Below are positions 43,778 through 54,689 of a stretch of DNA of 64,000 nt, piece by piece. This stretch comes from Azorinus chamasolen. Its lineage: Eukaryota > Mollusca > Bivalvia > Cardiida > Solecurtidae. The notes beneath the pieces were generated by a model. The model made no database searches. It was not told where the DNA came from and was given only the letters and a program-made list of their open reading frames with translations. A program made the translations under genes and the position numbers. How positions within the stretch are numbered: the stretch's first letter is position 1; every line of letters begins with the position of its first letter. The DNA lies in assembly GCA_963576725.1 (NCBI GenBank), contig OY755242.1, positions 21,759,315 through 21,823,314 of the forward strand. The letters are read 5' to 3'.

Positions 43778-43994
43778 TTAACCTGACTTCGCTGCCAAGT
43801 TCTGTCGTCTGCTAACTTTGTCGTCTGCTACAAAATTTCGTTTGTTTTATTTTCTTCATTTTTGTTTCAAAAACATAGTAACAGTAACAAACAGTTTGGA
43901 TCCTGATGAGAGGCCGAGTTACTCGGCGTCTCATCTGGATCCAAACTGTTTGCATAGGTAATCACATATCCGGCACTGGCAGCGAAAGGGTTAA
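43778..43994. mobile_element. Family A MITE, reference-quality copy (217 bp)
   Basis: TTAACCTGACTTCGCTGCC and GGCAGCGAAAGGGTTAA ends; hairpin AACAGTTTGGATCCTGATGA...CATCTGGATCCAAACTGTT with GCCGAGTTACTCGGC apex. Confidence 0.9.
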
Positions 43995-44004
43995 CCTTAC
44001 TTCG

Positions 44005-44205
44005 CTGTACTCAACCTAAATCGCATTTACAAACAGCTTGGATCCAGATGAGATGCCGAGTAAATCGGCGACTCGACAGGATCAGGTCTGTTTGACACTC
44101 GGTCAATAGTTTCTCAAAAGCTTGCTCAATTCAGAAGTAATCAAAGTTGCAAAATATCCAAATTTGAGCGGACATAAAAAAAATTCACAGCAGGATAAGG
44201 ATTGA
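44005..44205. mobile_element. Family A MITE
   Basis: TACAAACAGCTTGGATCCAG / GACAGGATCAGGTCTG, apex GCCGAGTAAATCGGC. Confidence 0.8.
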
Positions 44206-44270
44206 CACTTAGTCCAAAATTTTGTTAGCTGAACATAATTTCGCTAGTTCTAATTTTGACCTCTTGCATA

Positions 44271-44480
44271 TTTAACCTTTAGCCTGCTACGGGCGGATGA
44301 GTGAATACCTATGCAAACAGTTTGGATCCAGATGAGACGCCGAGTAACTCGGCGTCTCATCAGGATCCAAACTATTTTACACCCTGATTGCATATTGGCA
44401 GACAAATTGATTATAAGTTGAATTTTGAAAATGTTTAAGGTGAAAAAACATGTAAAAATAATTTGCTCAGCAGTCTTAAG
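44271..44480. mobile_element. Family A MITE
   Basis: TTTAACCTTTAGCCTGCTACGG; perfect GAGACGCCGAGTAACTCGGCGTCTC; right end CAGTCTTAAGGG. Confidence 0.85.
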
Positions 44481-44483
44481 GGT

Positions 44484-44560
44484 AACCATTTGCCTGATAA
44501 AGATTAGAAGCCAAGTTACTCGGAACCTCATTAGGATCCAAAGTGTGTGAGGCTGTGGGT
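44484..44560. mobile_element. Family A MITE core, worn
   Basis: TGCCTGATAAAGATTAGAAG...GGAACCTCATTAGGATCC. Confidence 0.6.
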
Positions 44561-44779
44561 ACGTTATAAAAATAAGGAAACTCTCAGAAATGAACAGACG
44601 ACAAAGCGTGGCGGTAAAAGGCACGTGCACTTCATATATGTAAAAGCGTTCTTCTGTACATTAATGTTTTGCAGTGTGAGTAATCATCTTTTCTCAAGTT
44701 TTTAATTTGTTTATGTCTACAAATATCAGTGACACTGAACCTGGTGATTTGTCAACCATATTGGTTTTCGCGACAAGGT

Positions 44780-44996
44780 GTTAACCTTTTATTTTAACAC
44801 ATGCGGGAAAATCGTGATTACCTATGTAAACAGTTTGGATCCAGATAAGAAAGTTCGTTTGGGCATTTCATCAGGATCCAAACTATTTGACATTCTGACT
44901 GTAGTTTTATAACGAAATTGAAGAAAGCTTATTTTTCAGTATTGCAGCAGACGACAAGTTTTAGCAGACGACATTTACTTAGCGGACAAAGAGTTA
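44780..44996. mobile_element. Family A MITE
   Basis: TTAACCTTTTATTTTAACAC to GGACAAAGAGTTAA; AACAGTTTGGATCCAGATAAG / CATCAGGATCCAAAC. Confidence 0.8.
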
Positions 44997-45204
44997 AACC
45001 TTTGACGTGCTACACATGCACGTAACAACCTTTGCCAGCGGAACGGAGATGCTAACTCGCTGTACCCAGATCCAGTATGAGTAAATAAAAATAGTCAGCA
45101 TGATAAAAGATCTAGCCCAGAGGATGTTTGCAATCAGCGATTGGTCATTTCTCCAAATATTCCACAAAGAACTGGACAAATTTCTTTGACAGGAAAATCT
45201 CGCT

Positions 45205-45625
45205 TAGTAGAACTTTAACTTAGGTAAAGAACTGAGAACGTCTTAGACAGATAGCTGCTTAATGCAGCGTGAGAGTAACGCGGAAAGCTCACAGGGGAGC
45301 TTTCAGCGTGATGTTAACCCTGCATTAACCTGCCACCTGTCCTAAATACCGTTGATGCTACTTAACCCATTCCCTCCTAGATTACTGTTAGACCAACCCT
45401 CTGAATAAATCTACCGAAATGGAGCATTTACTAGAGAAAAGGAATATTTAAGAATTGTGTCGTACTGAAACCATTGAGATAAATAGAGCATTTGCTCCAT
45501 CGGAGCAAATGCTCTATTTATCACAATGATTTCAAGAATTGACTTGTACAGGCGCATCAAAAGGCGTTAACTAGTAGGAAGGGGTGGGTTAATTCAGTGT
45601 TCGGATTAGCCAGACTTTACTGTAG
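45205..45625. mobile_element. Family G MITE split by family C
   Basis: Left from GTAGAACTTTAACTTAG with AGCTCACAGGGGAGCT core to 45360; right CGGATTAGCCAGACTTTACTGTA. Confidence 0.75.
45361..45594. mobile_element. Family C MITE inside G
   Basis: TTAACCCATTCCCTCC to GGGGTGGGTTAA; hairpin ATTTGCTCCATCGGAGCAAAT. Confidence 0.9.
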
Positions 45626-45675
45626 CACAAAAAAAAACAATATAAGAAATAGTATTCATGCAGCAACTGAGTTTT

Positions 45676-45850
45676 AACCTTCTTCACTTTGAGAAAGTGT
45701 CGTCTGCAGTTTTACCTGTCGTCTGCTTCAATTCTAAAAGTACAAACAGTCTGGATTCTGGTTAGACGCTGAGTTCATCGGCGTCTCGTGTAGACCAAAC
45801 TTGTTTGCAAAATTCTGTTATCACCAATTCGCATTCAACAGATGACACCT
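45676..45850. mobile_element. Family A MITE, worn
   Basis: AACAGTCTGGATTCTGGTTAGACG...ATCGGCGTCTCGTG. Confidence 0.65.
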
Positions 45851-46126
45851 TTCAGGACACAGTATCTGTAGCGATCTTTGGTTCGAAGAGTATTGAACAA
45901 GATTACAAAGAGCTTGGACACAAATTACGATTAGCTTAATCCATTTTAGCGGACAATCTATGTTCCACTAATCCACAGGTGAGATTTATTATTGTTTTGA
46001 CATCCATGTATGACACGAAGTGGAAAACATAGTATTAACCTTAATCGGGTTCTTCAATAACTGTTATCGTCCAATATGTTGCTTGCCCACATTTTGAAAT
46101 ACGTGTTTCATTGACTATCTATAAAC

Positions 46127-46318
46127 AGTAACACTTTGCCAATCCGAACTTTGAGAAAAGATGAATTGAAAACTGTTTAGGCAGATGACAGCTTAATGCA
46201 GAGTTAAAGTCATGCAGAAAGCTCCTAGTATAGCTTTCTGCATGACTTTCACCCTTCAGTAAGCTGTCATCTGGCTTAGAGGTCAACAATGGTGCTTATT
46301 AGCGAGGTTTTGCTATAC
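46127..46318. mobile_element. Family G-like MITE
   Basis: AGTAACACTTTGCCAATCCG to GCTTATTAGCGAGGTTTTGCTA; core CATGCAGAAAGCTCCTAGTA. Confidence 0.75.
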
Positions 46319-46384
46319 AAATAAGTTTTTGAGTGTCGAACAATAAGAAAGTTGAATAGTAAAGATGTTTATGAGTATTCGCGT

Positions 46385-46680
46385 GACTTGGTGTCTCATG
46401 TGGATCCAAACTGTTTGAAAGGATTATAAGTGACCCGTTACACTATAAATACGCCTTCCTAGGCCTTTACAGAGTAGACTGACCCAAATCAGTCGACACC
46501 TTTCAATCCGAGTGTCTGATCAGAGTTGTTATGCGTGCTTATAATGTAATATATATGATTCCAGTTTCTGCCTTGGCGAAAAATTCACGTGCCCATGTGT
46601 AATTATACTAAATTAAAATAATTAATATTCATAACGTCATTATTACTTTTATGAATATTCATGGAAGAAATTGTTAAATC
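46385..46680. mobile_element. Family A half core followed by family B MITE
   Basis: GTGTCTCATGTGGATCCAAAC, then GTTACACTATAAATACGCC and the B right end AATATTCATGGAAGAAATTG. Confidence 0.6.
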
Positions 46681-46859
46681 GCCCATAGCATGCTAAAGAT
46701 TTATAACAACAACCTTCAAGATAAAAACTGAGTCAGTTTGGTATGTGGCTGTCTCACTTTTCTTTAAAACTGTCCCTCCTTCACAAAACACTTCAGAATG
46801 AAGCCGATTTATCATTTCATAACTTCATATGAGGATAGCTTTTTTTTTAAATATATCTC

Positions 46860-47150
46860 GTCAGGTTTGCGTATTTTTGTACTACTGTCAAAACCCCAAG
46901 AAATACTGTGTATGTGCAGCAAAGTCTCAAGTAATATTGTATTTGTAGCATGGTTGGAATTTAGTCCACATATTTCTTTTTCGGCAAAGTTTTCAGTACA
47001 AATGTACTATATTGTTTTTTCAGGCAAAGTTCCTGGTAATTTTGTAAATTTGTATTCTACCTAAGTCAACAGTAATTTTGTATGCTGACAAGTCCCAAGT
47101 AAGTCTGTATTCTGGTAAATCTCCAGTATTTTTTTGTAGACTTATATTCT
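46860..47150. repeat. Degenerate 30-35-bp tandem repeat, left flank of the LINE
   Basis: Units around GCAAAGTCTCAAGTAATATT / TTGTATT; the same unit reappears at 49690-49825 beyond the LINE. The plus frame MKPIYHFITSYED... is a by-product. Confidence 0.7.
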
Positions 47151-47665
47151 GCATAATGAATGAATGGTGTTTTACGGCCCATCGACACCATGGTCATATA
47201 GAGACGAACAAATAATGAAAATAAAAATATAAGATGAAATCAAATAGAGACAATCTCTCTAGATTATGTAAATGTCAGTCCCGATTAACAGGATTGTAAA
47301 CAAAATAAGGACAAAACATAATCGACATTCTAAAAATATACCTTTTAAATTTTAGAATATATATTAATGGCTTTTAAAAAATCAAATATTTTTTTATATT
47401 TCTACCAGCTCAAACAGTTCCCTCAGAGAATCTGCTTGAAAGAACCTATTTCTGATTAAAATTCAATCAGGACATTCAATGAGAATGTGCTGAATTGTAT
47501 AAGGCTCAAAACAAAATGAACATTCAGGTTGAACTTCACCTTTCAGTAACAAGAGTACCGCATACGGTACATAATACGCCCACTTGCAAACTTTCTCTGA
47601 TTCAACATGCCTTATAAGTGTTGACATTTTCTAATCTGTGCTTCAGATCTTGATTTCCATATTAA
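47150..47665 (-). pseudogene. 3' end of a Jockey-type LINE
   Basis: The minus strand reads ECSFCFEPYTIQHILIECPD (Cys-x2-Cys-x7-His-x4-Cys knuckle), a stop, then RNRFFQADSLRELFEL. Downstream it keeps the 3' UTR-like GGTGTCGATGGGCCGTAAAA. Belongs with the RT part at 48942-49720; together one broken element. Confidence 0.8.
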
Positions 47666-47689
47666 GGTGATACTATTTTTTTTAAAAAA

Positions 47690-47930
47690 TGAAGTGAATA
47701 TCTTATTACAGTACAGATCTCGCGGAACTTTCGCAAAACGCGATTCATCGTGATTTTGACCTTTCGCGGGAAGAAATAATCTGTCGCGGATTATCGAAAA
47801 TCGCTACAACCCATCGCGTTTACCATCGCGAATTGAATACGCGATGGGTCTTGGTGATTTGTGATAAATGTGATATTCCATCGCGATTCTAACTTAACTG
47901 AGCGTTTGGCTTCAAATAATAAATTGTCAG
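47690..47930. other. CpG-rich segment within the broken LINE
   Basis: Unusually dense CGCG/TCGCG (CTCGCGGAACTTTCGC, ACGCGATGGGTC) for this AT-rich, CpG-poor window. No ends or frame recognised. Confidence 0.5.
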
Positions 47931-48059
47931 TTTAATAACTGTTGTCAGCTTCAATACTACACAGTGCATATACTGAACGTGTACAAGCACTACTCACAGT
48001 TCGTCCCCAAACCATTTCACACATACGACCAAACGCTTAATACATTTTGTAAATAAAAA

Positions 48060-48941
48060 AGTTACAGCTAATCCTCATTTTTGCAGATTTTTGTAAAGTG
48101 CAACGGCCATAACTCTGTAAAGACAAACTGAATGAACCTAAAAATAAACTCAGCTTCAAATTGTGTTGCTTAAAACATTTGTGTTTAGTTTCATTTATAT
48201 CATTTTAATAGGATCAAATGATCCTCAGAATCAATTTAGCTTCAGGTCTTGATGCATTAAACATGTGTATGAAGTTTCATTAATATCTGTCAAACAGTTT
48301 TACCAGAAAACAGCGGACAAACTATATGCATATATTTGCATTATTTTTTAAGTAAAAGGGCCATAATGTAACTCCGAAACGAAAAACTAAATAAACCTCA
48401 AAATCGACTCAGCATCAGATCTTAATGCATTAAACATTTTTGTGAAGTTTCATTAATATCTCTCAAATAGTTTTCCCAGAAAACAGCGGACAAACTATTT
48501 GCATATGTTTTAAGAACAAGGGCCAAAACTCTGAAATGAAAAATCAAATGAACCTCAGAATCAATTCAGTTTCAGATCTTGATGCATTAGACAGTTGTGT
48601 GCAGTTTTATTAATATCTGTGAAATAGTTTTCCCAGAAAACAGCGGACAAACTATTTGCATGTATTTGCATTATTGTTTAAGTAAAAGGGCCATAACTCC
48701 GAAACGATAAATCAAATGAACCCCAGAATCGACTCAGCTTCAGATCTTGATGCATTTAACATTTGTGTGAAGTTTCATTAATATCTCTCAAATAGTTTTC
48801 CCAGAAAACAGCGGACAAACTATTTGCATTTTTTAAGAACAATGGCCATAACTCTGAAATGAAAAATCAAATGAACCTCAGAATCAATTCAGTTTCAGAT
48901 CTTGATGCATTAAACATTAGTGTGAAGTTTCATTAATATCC
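48060..48941. repeat. ~190-bp tandem array inside the LINE
   Basis: Four to five units of AGGGCCATAACTCCGAAACG ... CAGATCTTGATGCATTAAAC ... CAGAAAACAGCGGACAAACT. The boundary with LINE coding sequence is sharp at about 48941. Confidence 0.9.
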
Positions 48942-49720
48942 TGTTTTTGCATACCAGAAAGAGTAGTTCCAACGCGAACTTGAAATTCCCTATTATTTAA
49001 AAAAGTTTCAATAAAAACTGGAAGTCGAATTTTAAGTACTGATTCATGAAGGTCTTTCATTATGCCATACTTCCAAGTTGTATCGTAAGCTTTCTCAAGA
49101 TCAAAGAAGACAGCAACTAAGTGCTCCTTCTTTATGAAAGCTTCACGAATAAATGTTTCGAACCTAACTAAATGATCATTTGTACTTCTTTGGCCCCTGA
49201 ATCCACTTTGATACTTCGTTATGAGGTTGTTGGATTCAAGATACCAAACAAGTCTTGTGTTAATCATACGCTCTAAAGTTTTACACACGCAGCTCGTCAA
49301 GGCTATAGGACGATAATTATTTGGATCTGTGTTATCTCTCCCTGGTTTCGGAACAGGAATAACTGTTGCCTGTTTTCAAAACCTGGGCAATTTACCACTT
49401 GACCATATATGGTTAAAAATATCTAAAAGAACATGCATGCAATTGGGGGCAAGTGTTCAAGAAAATGATAATGAATGTCATCATGTCCAACAGCTGTATC
49501 GTGCGATTTATTCAGAGATTCAAACAATTCTCTCTCAGTAAAAGGTAAATTGTAGCTTTCAGTGTTGTGAGACGTAAAATTAAGTTTTTTCCCTTTACTC
49601 TTTTTAATGTGTCTAAATTCAGGAGTAGATTTAGCTGAAGAAGAGTTTTGTATTCTGCACCTCAAAAGTAATTCTGCTTTTGCTCCCAGTAACTTCCGTC
49701 CCTGGTAATTTCGTCCCAAA
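48942..49720 (-). pseudogene. Jockey-type LINE reverse transcriptase, broken
   Basis: Minus-strand RT blocks in order: LPFTERELFESLNKSHDTAV, VIPVPKPGRDNTDPNNYRPI, YQSGFRGQRSTNDHLVRFET, AVFFDLEKAYDTTWKYGIMK (with the first catalytic Asp), then the palm up to just before VPQGS. A TGA stop interrupts the block before VIPVPKPG. The YxDD part is absent because sequence switches to a tandem repeat at 48941. No endonuclease domain seen upstream. Non-functional. Confidence 0.9.
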
Positions 49721-49830
49721 TATTTATTGTCCCCGGAAATTGTATATTTCTGGCAAAGTCACCAGTAGTTTTGTATTTCTGGCCAAGTCCCCAGTTACTG
49801 TTGTATATTTGGCAAAGTCCCCTGCACTAT
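49685..49830. repeat. Degenerate tandem repeat, right flank of the LINE
   Basis: TTCTGGCAAAGTCACCAGTA, TTCTGGCCAAGTCCCCAGTT and ATTTGGCAAAGTCCCCTG; same unit as 46860-47150. Confidence 0.75.
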
Positions 49831-50196
49831 ACTACTTGTTACGAGCGAAGTCTTGGTGACCTTTTGAGTCTGCTTCCATAATCTTTATCATTTGACATAT
49901 GAATCATTTTAAAAATACGCGTAGAATGGAATATATATTTTGAAATATGAAGGGAAATAAGAGAAAGGTTAACTTTCGCATCATCTGGATCCACATTATT
50001 CGCAATGGTTATCAGGATTCACCAATAGCAAATAGCAAGCAAAATATGCAATTAGTGACAATATCTGCCTCTTATGACCTTCCATCGCAGAATACAGAGC
50101 AGCGTCTCATCGTAAAAAGCCAAAAAAGGTTTCATGTGTCTGTGTTCGATGATTTTTTCTACAATGTTGTGAATATCTTCCTTCTGTGACCTTGAG

Positions 50197-50346
50197 CTTT
50201 GAAACATTAAGGCGCGGTGTCTCATTGTGATGAACGACGACGAGAACTTCGAGTTTGTTGTCTCAACGGGCGGGCATACACACGGCACTGTGATGACAGA
50301 GATGCTGTCTTATCCGGAACTTGAGGCTGTAGGAAATTTACCATAA
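50197..50346 (+). CDS. Coding-like island, possible terminal exon or gene fragment
   Basis: From a possible acceptor (AACATTAAG|GCG) the plus strand reads RCLIVMNDDENFEFVVSTGG and continues through MTEMLSYPELEAVGNLP to TAA at 50344-50346. GC content rises sharply here, and no repeat family covers it. The reverse strand is also open over much of 50052-50288, so strand is unsure. No family recognised; may be a gene relic. Confidence 0.25.
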
Positions 50347-50347
50347 A

Positions 50348-50567
50348 CTCTTAACACATTCTCTCCTAGCGACGCATTTAAATGCCTCTGGAAAAATCAC
50401 ATTTTGAAACCATTGTGATAAATAAGAGAATTTGATCCATATTTATCACAATGGTTTCAAAACTACACAATTCTACAATTCTCCTTTTCTATAGTTAACG
50501 CTCCATTTCGGTAGATTTGTACAAAGCCATTGGGTCTAAAATAGTCTAGGGGAATGAGTTAAGATGC
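50348..50567. mobile_element. Family C MITE
   Basis: TTAACACATTCTCTCCTAGCG to AGGGGAATGAGTTAA; hairpin mostly deleted (ATTTGATCC next to ATATTTATCACAATGG). Confidence 0.85.
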
Positions 50568-50691
50568 ATGTCCGTTTAGGCACATGACGCATAGCCCGGG
50601 CAAACATCAGGAGGGGAGAACATTCATCAACGGTTGTCATACGAAAACCCTTGCATTTTCAAGACGCATGCCAAACTGTATTGATTTCAGT

Positions 50692-50967
50692 TTATAAAGT
50701 AAATGTCAATACATAGAATTGGATAGACGCATAGACTGGTGGACCAACTTCCACAAATACGACCAAAATATCGATGCCGACCGCAAGCAGGTTTAACAAA
50801 AGACAGATATTAATATGGTATAACTTATGTTCTTTTGACGAACTGTGCCACCTGCTCGAGATAACCAAAAAACCCAGTGACGGATGGAGTAGCGATCCTT
50901 TTGCGACAGCCTGCTTACAGTGACAACAACGTTGTACTAACTTACTACTAAGTTCGGGTTTTAACAT
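50692..50967 (-). CDS. Coding-like island, possible membrane segment or relic
   Basis: The minus strand stays open for 91 codons in GC-richer, non-repeat DNA and includes a hydrophobic run (INICLLLNLLAVGIDILVVF). The plus strand of the same stretch also reads plausibly (DRRIDWWTNFHKYDQNIDAD, then a possible GTTTAA donor). The strands cannot both be genes. I cannot decide and do not recognise either. Confidence 0.2.
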   Translation of the reverse strand: MLKPELSSKLVQRCCHCKQAVAKGSLLHPSLGFLVISSRWHSSSKEHKLYHINICLLLNLLAVGIDILVVFVEVGPPVYASIQFYVLTFTL

Positions 50968-51084
50968 ATGTACGTGCCTGGTGTTTCTAAAAGGGGCACA
51001 TGTATGTAAACTGTATATCCAAATATGAGGGCTAAATTAAGGCTTCTGGAGTAGGCTGTAGCCCTCTGATCAGGCTCTACAATG

Positions 51085-51685
51085 TTTGCTTCATAAAAAC
51101 GTTTTTTAGTTGAAGGTCAGTGAAATTGACCTTTTTACCGACTGACCTCAAAATCAATAAGGGTCATCTACTTGCCATGACCAACCTCCCTACTAAGTAT
51201 GAAGACGGCACAACCAACAGTTATCAAATTATTGAGCGAACAAGATTTTATTTAGTTGAAAGTCACTGTGACCTCGACCTTTGACTGACTGACCCGAAAC
51301 TCAATAGAAGTCATCTACTGGCCATGACAAATCTCTACTAAGTATGAAGACAGCACACATAATACTTATTCAGTTGTTGAGCAGATATATTTTTAATTAA
51401 AGGTCACTGTGTCATTGGCCGAATGACCTCAAAATCAATAGGGGTCATCTACTAGCCTTGACCAACCTTCCTACTAAGTATGAAGACCACACCTAATACT
51501 TATCAAGTTTATTGAGCACACAAGAATTTTAGTTGAAGGTCCTGCAACCTTGACCTTTGACCTCGAAATAAATAGGGGTCATCTGCTGGTCATGACCTAC
51601 CTCCCTATTATGTATGAGGGTTGTACGCCTAATAGTTGTCAAGTTATATTGTGCCGACAAAGATGTGGCTAACGGAGGGACGGAC
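51085..51685. repeat. N-class tandem repeat, ~150-bp unit
   Basis: Four units with AATAGGGGTCATCTACTGGC and TAAGTATGAAGACAGCACAC, including GACCTTTGACTGACTGACC; ends at GGACGGACAGATAAT. Confidence 0.85.
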
Positions 51686-51959
51686 AGATAATTAATAATC
51701 ATATGGCCATTATTCTTACATCAATAATAAGTGAATATCCATCAAGTAAAAGGTTAATATTGTCTATCATTTAGGTTGAGCATCAACATCATCTGGTTGT
51801 TTATTGTACCCACAACTCATGCAGAAACGGAGGGCAACACTTCAGGATACCTCAAAGTTTAATAACAAGTCTACTGTACATGTTTATCAAATTTTATTCT
51901 CGTCAGAAGCATACCATGGTTTTGTCAATAAATGTCACATTTAACATACTAAATCATAA

Positions 51960-52172
51960 AACAGTAAAACCTCTCTATAACGGCCACTAAATTGTGCTTA
52001 ATAATTAATTGGTATTAAGGGCAGGTGGCTGCTTAAAGCAAGGTGAAAGTAAAACAGAACGCTTCTATTGGAGCGATCTTTTTTACTTACACCTTGCTTG
52101 AAGCACCCGCCTGCCTTTAACACAAAATACTTGATGTACTTTAGTCGCAATTATAGAGAGGTTTTATTGTAA
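51960..52172. mobile_element. Family D MITE, complete
   Basis: ACAGTAAAACCTCTCTATAACGG to TTATAGAGAGGTTTTATTGTA; apex worn to CGCTTCTATTGGAGCG. Confidence 0.95.
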
Positions 52173-52240
52173 TGACATTGTTACGACTGACAAATAATCA
52201 ATAACAACATAAAAATACTAAGTCAATAGTTAGTCTACTA

Positions 52241-52590
52241 TTAACCCTTTCCCTCATATAAACACTTATTTACACCTTTGCAAACAGAGTAGACCCAGAT
52301 CAGATGGCTCCGGTAAGAACTGTCTGATCAGTGTATGCTCCAAGTGCTTCTGAAATTACTATAGATCTGATTCTAGAGTTTCTTTGATAAATATTTATGC
52401 AAGAAATAATGACATAATTATTACTTATTAGATTATTTTTTATAATGGTATATGAACACATGGATGTTTGGCCATGTCAGAAATTGTAGAATCAGATCTA
52501 CATTATTCCATAAGCATTTTTACAGAGCAGACTCCAATCTGGGTCTACTATGTTTGCAAAGGCATGAAAAGGTGTTTGTAAAAAGGAAAG
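52241..52590. mobile_element. Two family B MITEs, inverted to each other
   Basis: TTAACCCTTTCCCTCATATAAAC with CAGATGGCTCCGGTAAGAAC, then a second copy running back from ACATGGATGTTTGG to GTTTGCAAAGGCATGAAAAGG. Confidence 0.7.
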
Positions 52591-52639
52591 GTTCAGGCCA
52601 AAATTAAAAATGAACTTCATTAAAAAAATTCCAAATCTC

Positions 52640-52820
52640 TTTTTCCATGCTAGTGATAACTGCGATTATCTATGAAAACAGTTTGGATCTAGATAAGATT
52701 GTGAGTAACAAGGGATCCAAACTGTTTGTCACCCGACTGTAATTCTGAAGAAATTTAATGTTGAGAAATTTAGCATACAATTTCTTTGCAGTTTGAACTT
52801 ACTATAGTGTGAAGAGTTCA
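52640..52820. mobile_element. Family A MITE, loop deleted
   Basis: AACAGTTTGGATCTAGATAAG ... AAGGGATCCAAACTGTTTGTC. Confidence 0.7.
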
Positions 52821-53236
52821 CCCTTTACTTCATGAATATTTATGTAAGAATGACTTCCAACTCATGGGACAAGTCACGGTTTAGTATCAAATATTCCTCC
52901 TTTGATTTGTGGGATCCCTGTCTCTCTCACAGGATAAGGCTTGTTCAACATTAAATATTCCTCCTTTAAATGATGGTGTCCCTGTTTCTCTGAGATTTCT
53001 CTCGGTTGGTGAGCACTTAGATCACATGATCATACATTTAATGTTAATTATCAAATAAGTTAAGATGAATACAATGTCTGAAGTAATTTATTCCTTATAT
53101 CAGTGGCTTTGGACAGCAATGGGTGTGGCCTGAAAACGTGAGAGAAACAAGAGATTGATATACAGTATTGGTAATAAAACTAGAAATATCACTCAACACC
53201 ATTAACCCTTTCCCTGTTGCCTGTTCATATAAGAAG

Positions 53237-53418
53237 TACAGTACAACCTCTCTATAACGGCCACTAAATTACATCAAATATTTTGTGTCAAAGGCAGGTA
53301 GCTGCTTAAAGCAATGTGAAAGTAAAACAGAACGCTCCTATAGAAGCGTTCTGGTTTACTTTCACCTTGCTTTAAGCAGCCACCTGCCCTAAATACCAAC
53401 TAATTAACACAATTTAAC
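53237..53418. mobile_element. Family D MITE, right end lost
   Basis: TACAGTACAACCTCTCTATAACGG; core GAACGCTCCTATAGAAGCG; stops at CAATTTAAC, where an N-class repeat begins. Confidence 0.9.
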
Positions 53419-53419
53419 A

Positions 53420-53775
53420 TATATTTGTAAGGAAATAAATAAACTGTAAAACTGTTATTGGATGCACATCTCCTCTTCATGATAAAATATTATGTCAAGT
53501 TTCATATGATTACAGTCAGCAGTCGCTGAGAAACCGTACAGAATAAAAGTCAACAGACAAGACCAACACAAAAATCTTGAACAAAGGGACATAACTCTGT
53601 AAGGAAATCAATGAACTGGAAAATTAAAATTGGATGCACATGACCTCTTTATAATAAAGCATCATGTCAAGTTTCATTGAATTCTAGTCAGTGGTTACTG
53701 AGAAACTGCGCGGAAACAAGTCAACAGACCGACCAACCAACCGACAAGGTGACTCCAAACTTTGTGGGGGTATAA
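53420..53775. repeat. N-class element
   Basis: Two units of ATAACTCTGTAAGGAAATCA ... GTCAAGTTTCATTGAATTC, then GACCGACCAACC and a terminal GTGGGGGTATAAC. Confidence 0.8.
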
Positions 53776-53877
53776 CTAGGCTGAAGCAATTTATTTGTAA
53801 TTTTAAAGATGGAAACGTTCAAGAAGAATATTATGAAGAAGAAATCATTTAGCAGTATCATTCAATTAATTACATAC

Positions 53878-54002
53878 TTGTCCATGAAAGCTGAGAGGAG
53901 TTTCTTGGCATGTCTGGGGAAGTAACTCTGTTTGACTATGTGATGTAGCACAATCAGTGGTCCAGTTATGTCCCCTGGTGGTCTGTATTTCTTATCCTCC
54001 CC
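53878..54002 (-). CDS. Unrecognised gene, exon
   Basis: Acceptor CTTTTAG|GGG, 41 codons beginning GEDKKYRPPGDITGPLIVLH and ending KKLLSAFMD, then donor GACAA|GTATGT (phase 2). The two helices around a Pro-Pro-Gly turn resemble a solenoid repeat. No in-frame continuation was recognised below 53.8 kb. Confidence 0.8.
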
Positions 54003-54079
54003 CTAAAAGATAATGAAATATTTTTATGAAAACTTTGATCAAAGAAGATACATGTATACCCTTATGACCCAAAGTATAC

Positions 54080-54175
54080 AGACATAGTTAGGCAAATAAT
54101 GCAGACCCAGATCAAACGGCTCCAGAAGGAGCAGTCTGACCTTGGTCTTCATTATTTGCTACTATGTCAGTTTAG
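54080..54175. mobile_element. Family B/I-like hairpin
   Basis: AATAATGCAGACCCAGATCA ... CTTGGTCTTCATTATTTGC. Confidence 0.65.
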
Positions 54176-54344
54176 TTTAAAGCTATTTAAATGGTGGCAA
54201 ATTGATTTATTAAACTTGACAAACTATTTAATTGGGTGTCATAAAACTTAAGGTTCTATCTTTATAAACTTGATAAGACATATTTCCATCATATTGTGAA
54301 TACAAGAGAAAAACAACAGTACAGTATGAAGAGTTTGTCTTTAG

Positions 54345-54565
54345 GTTATTACCTCATGAATATATGCACAAGAATTTATGACTTCATAAATATTCATAAT
54401 TCTTTTTATAACGGCCACTGCACAAACAACTTTTTATAATGGCAGACACTAGAATCATATCTATATTATGTCATAAGCGAACAGAGCAAACTCTGATCAG
54501 ATGGCTCGAAAAGGAGCCGTTTGATATGGGTCTACTCTGTTTCCCATACCTGAAAAGTCAAAGTT
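54345..54565. mobile_element. Family B MITE, inverted
   Basis: TTACCTCATGAATATATGCAC ... GCGAACAGAGCAAACTCTG / GGGTCTACTCTGTTTCCC. Confidence 0.75.
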
Positions 54566-54689
54566 AATCTCTAATACTCTTTTTTTGCCATGATACATAC
54601 TCCCTTCTTCATCATTCTGTTATAAAAAGACAACAGCTAATAAATTTTCAGAGTCATTATTTCTTAATGGATATTCATCAGGCAAGCTT

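Noticed and set aside
44250..44630. 126-codon minus-strand ORF
   Set aside because: Runs through two family A hairpins (RRRVTRRLIWIQTVC is the translated hairpin, recurring elsewhere).
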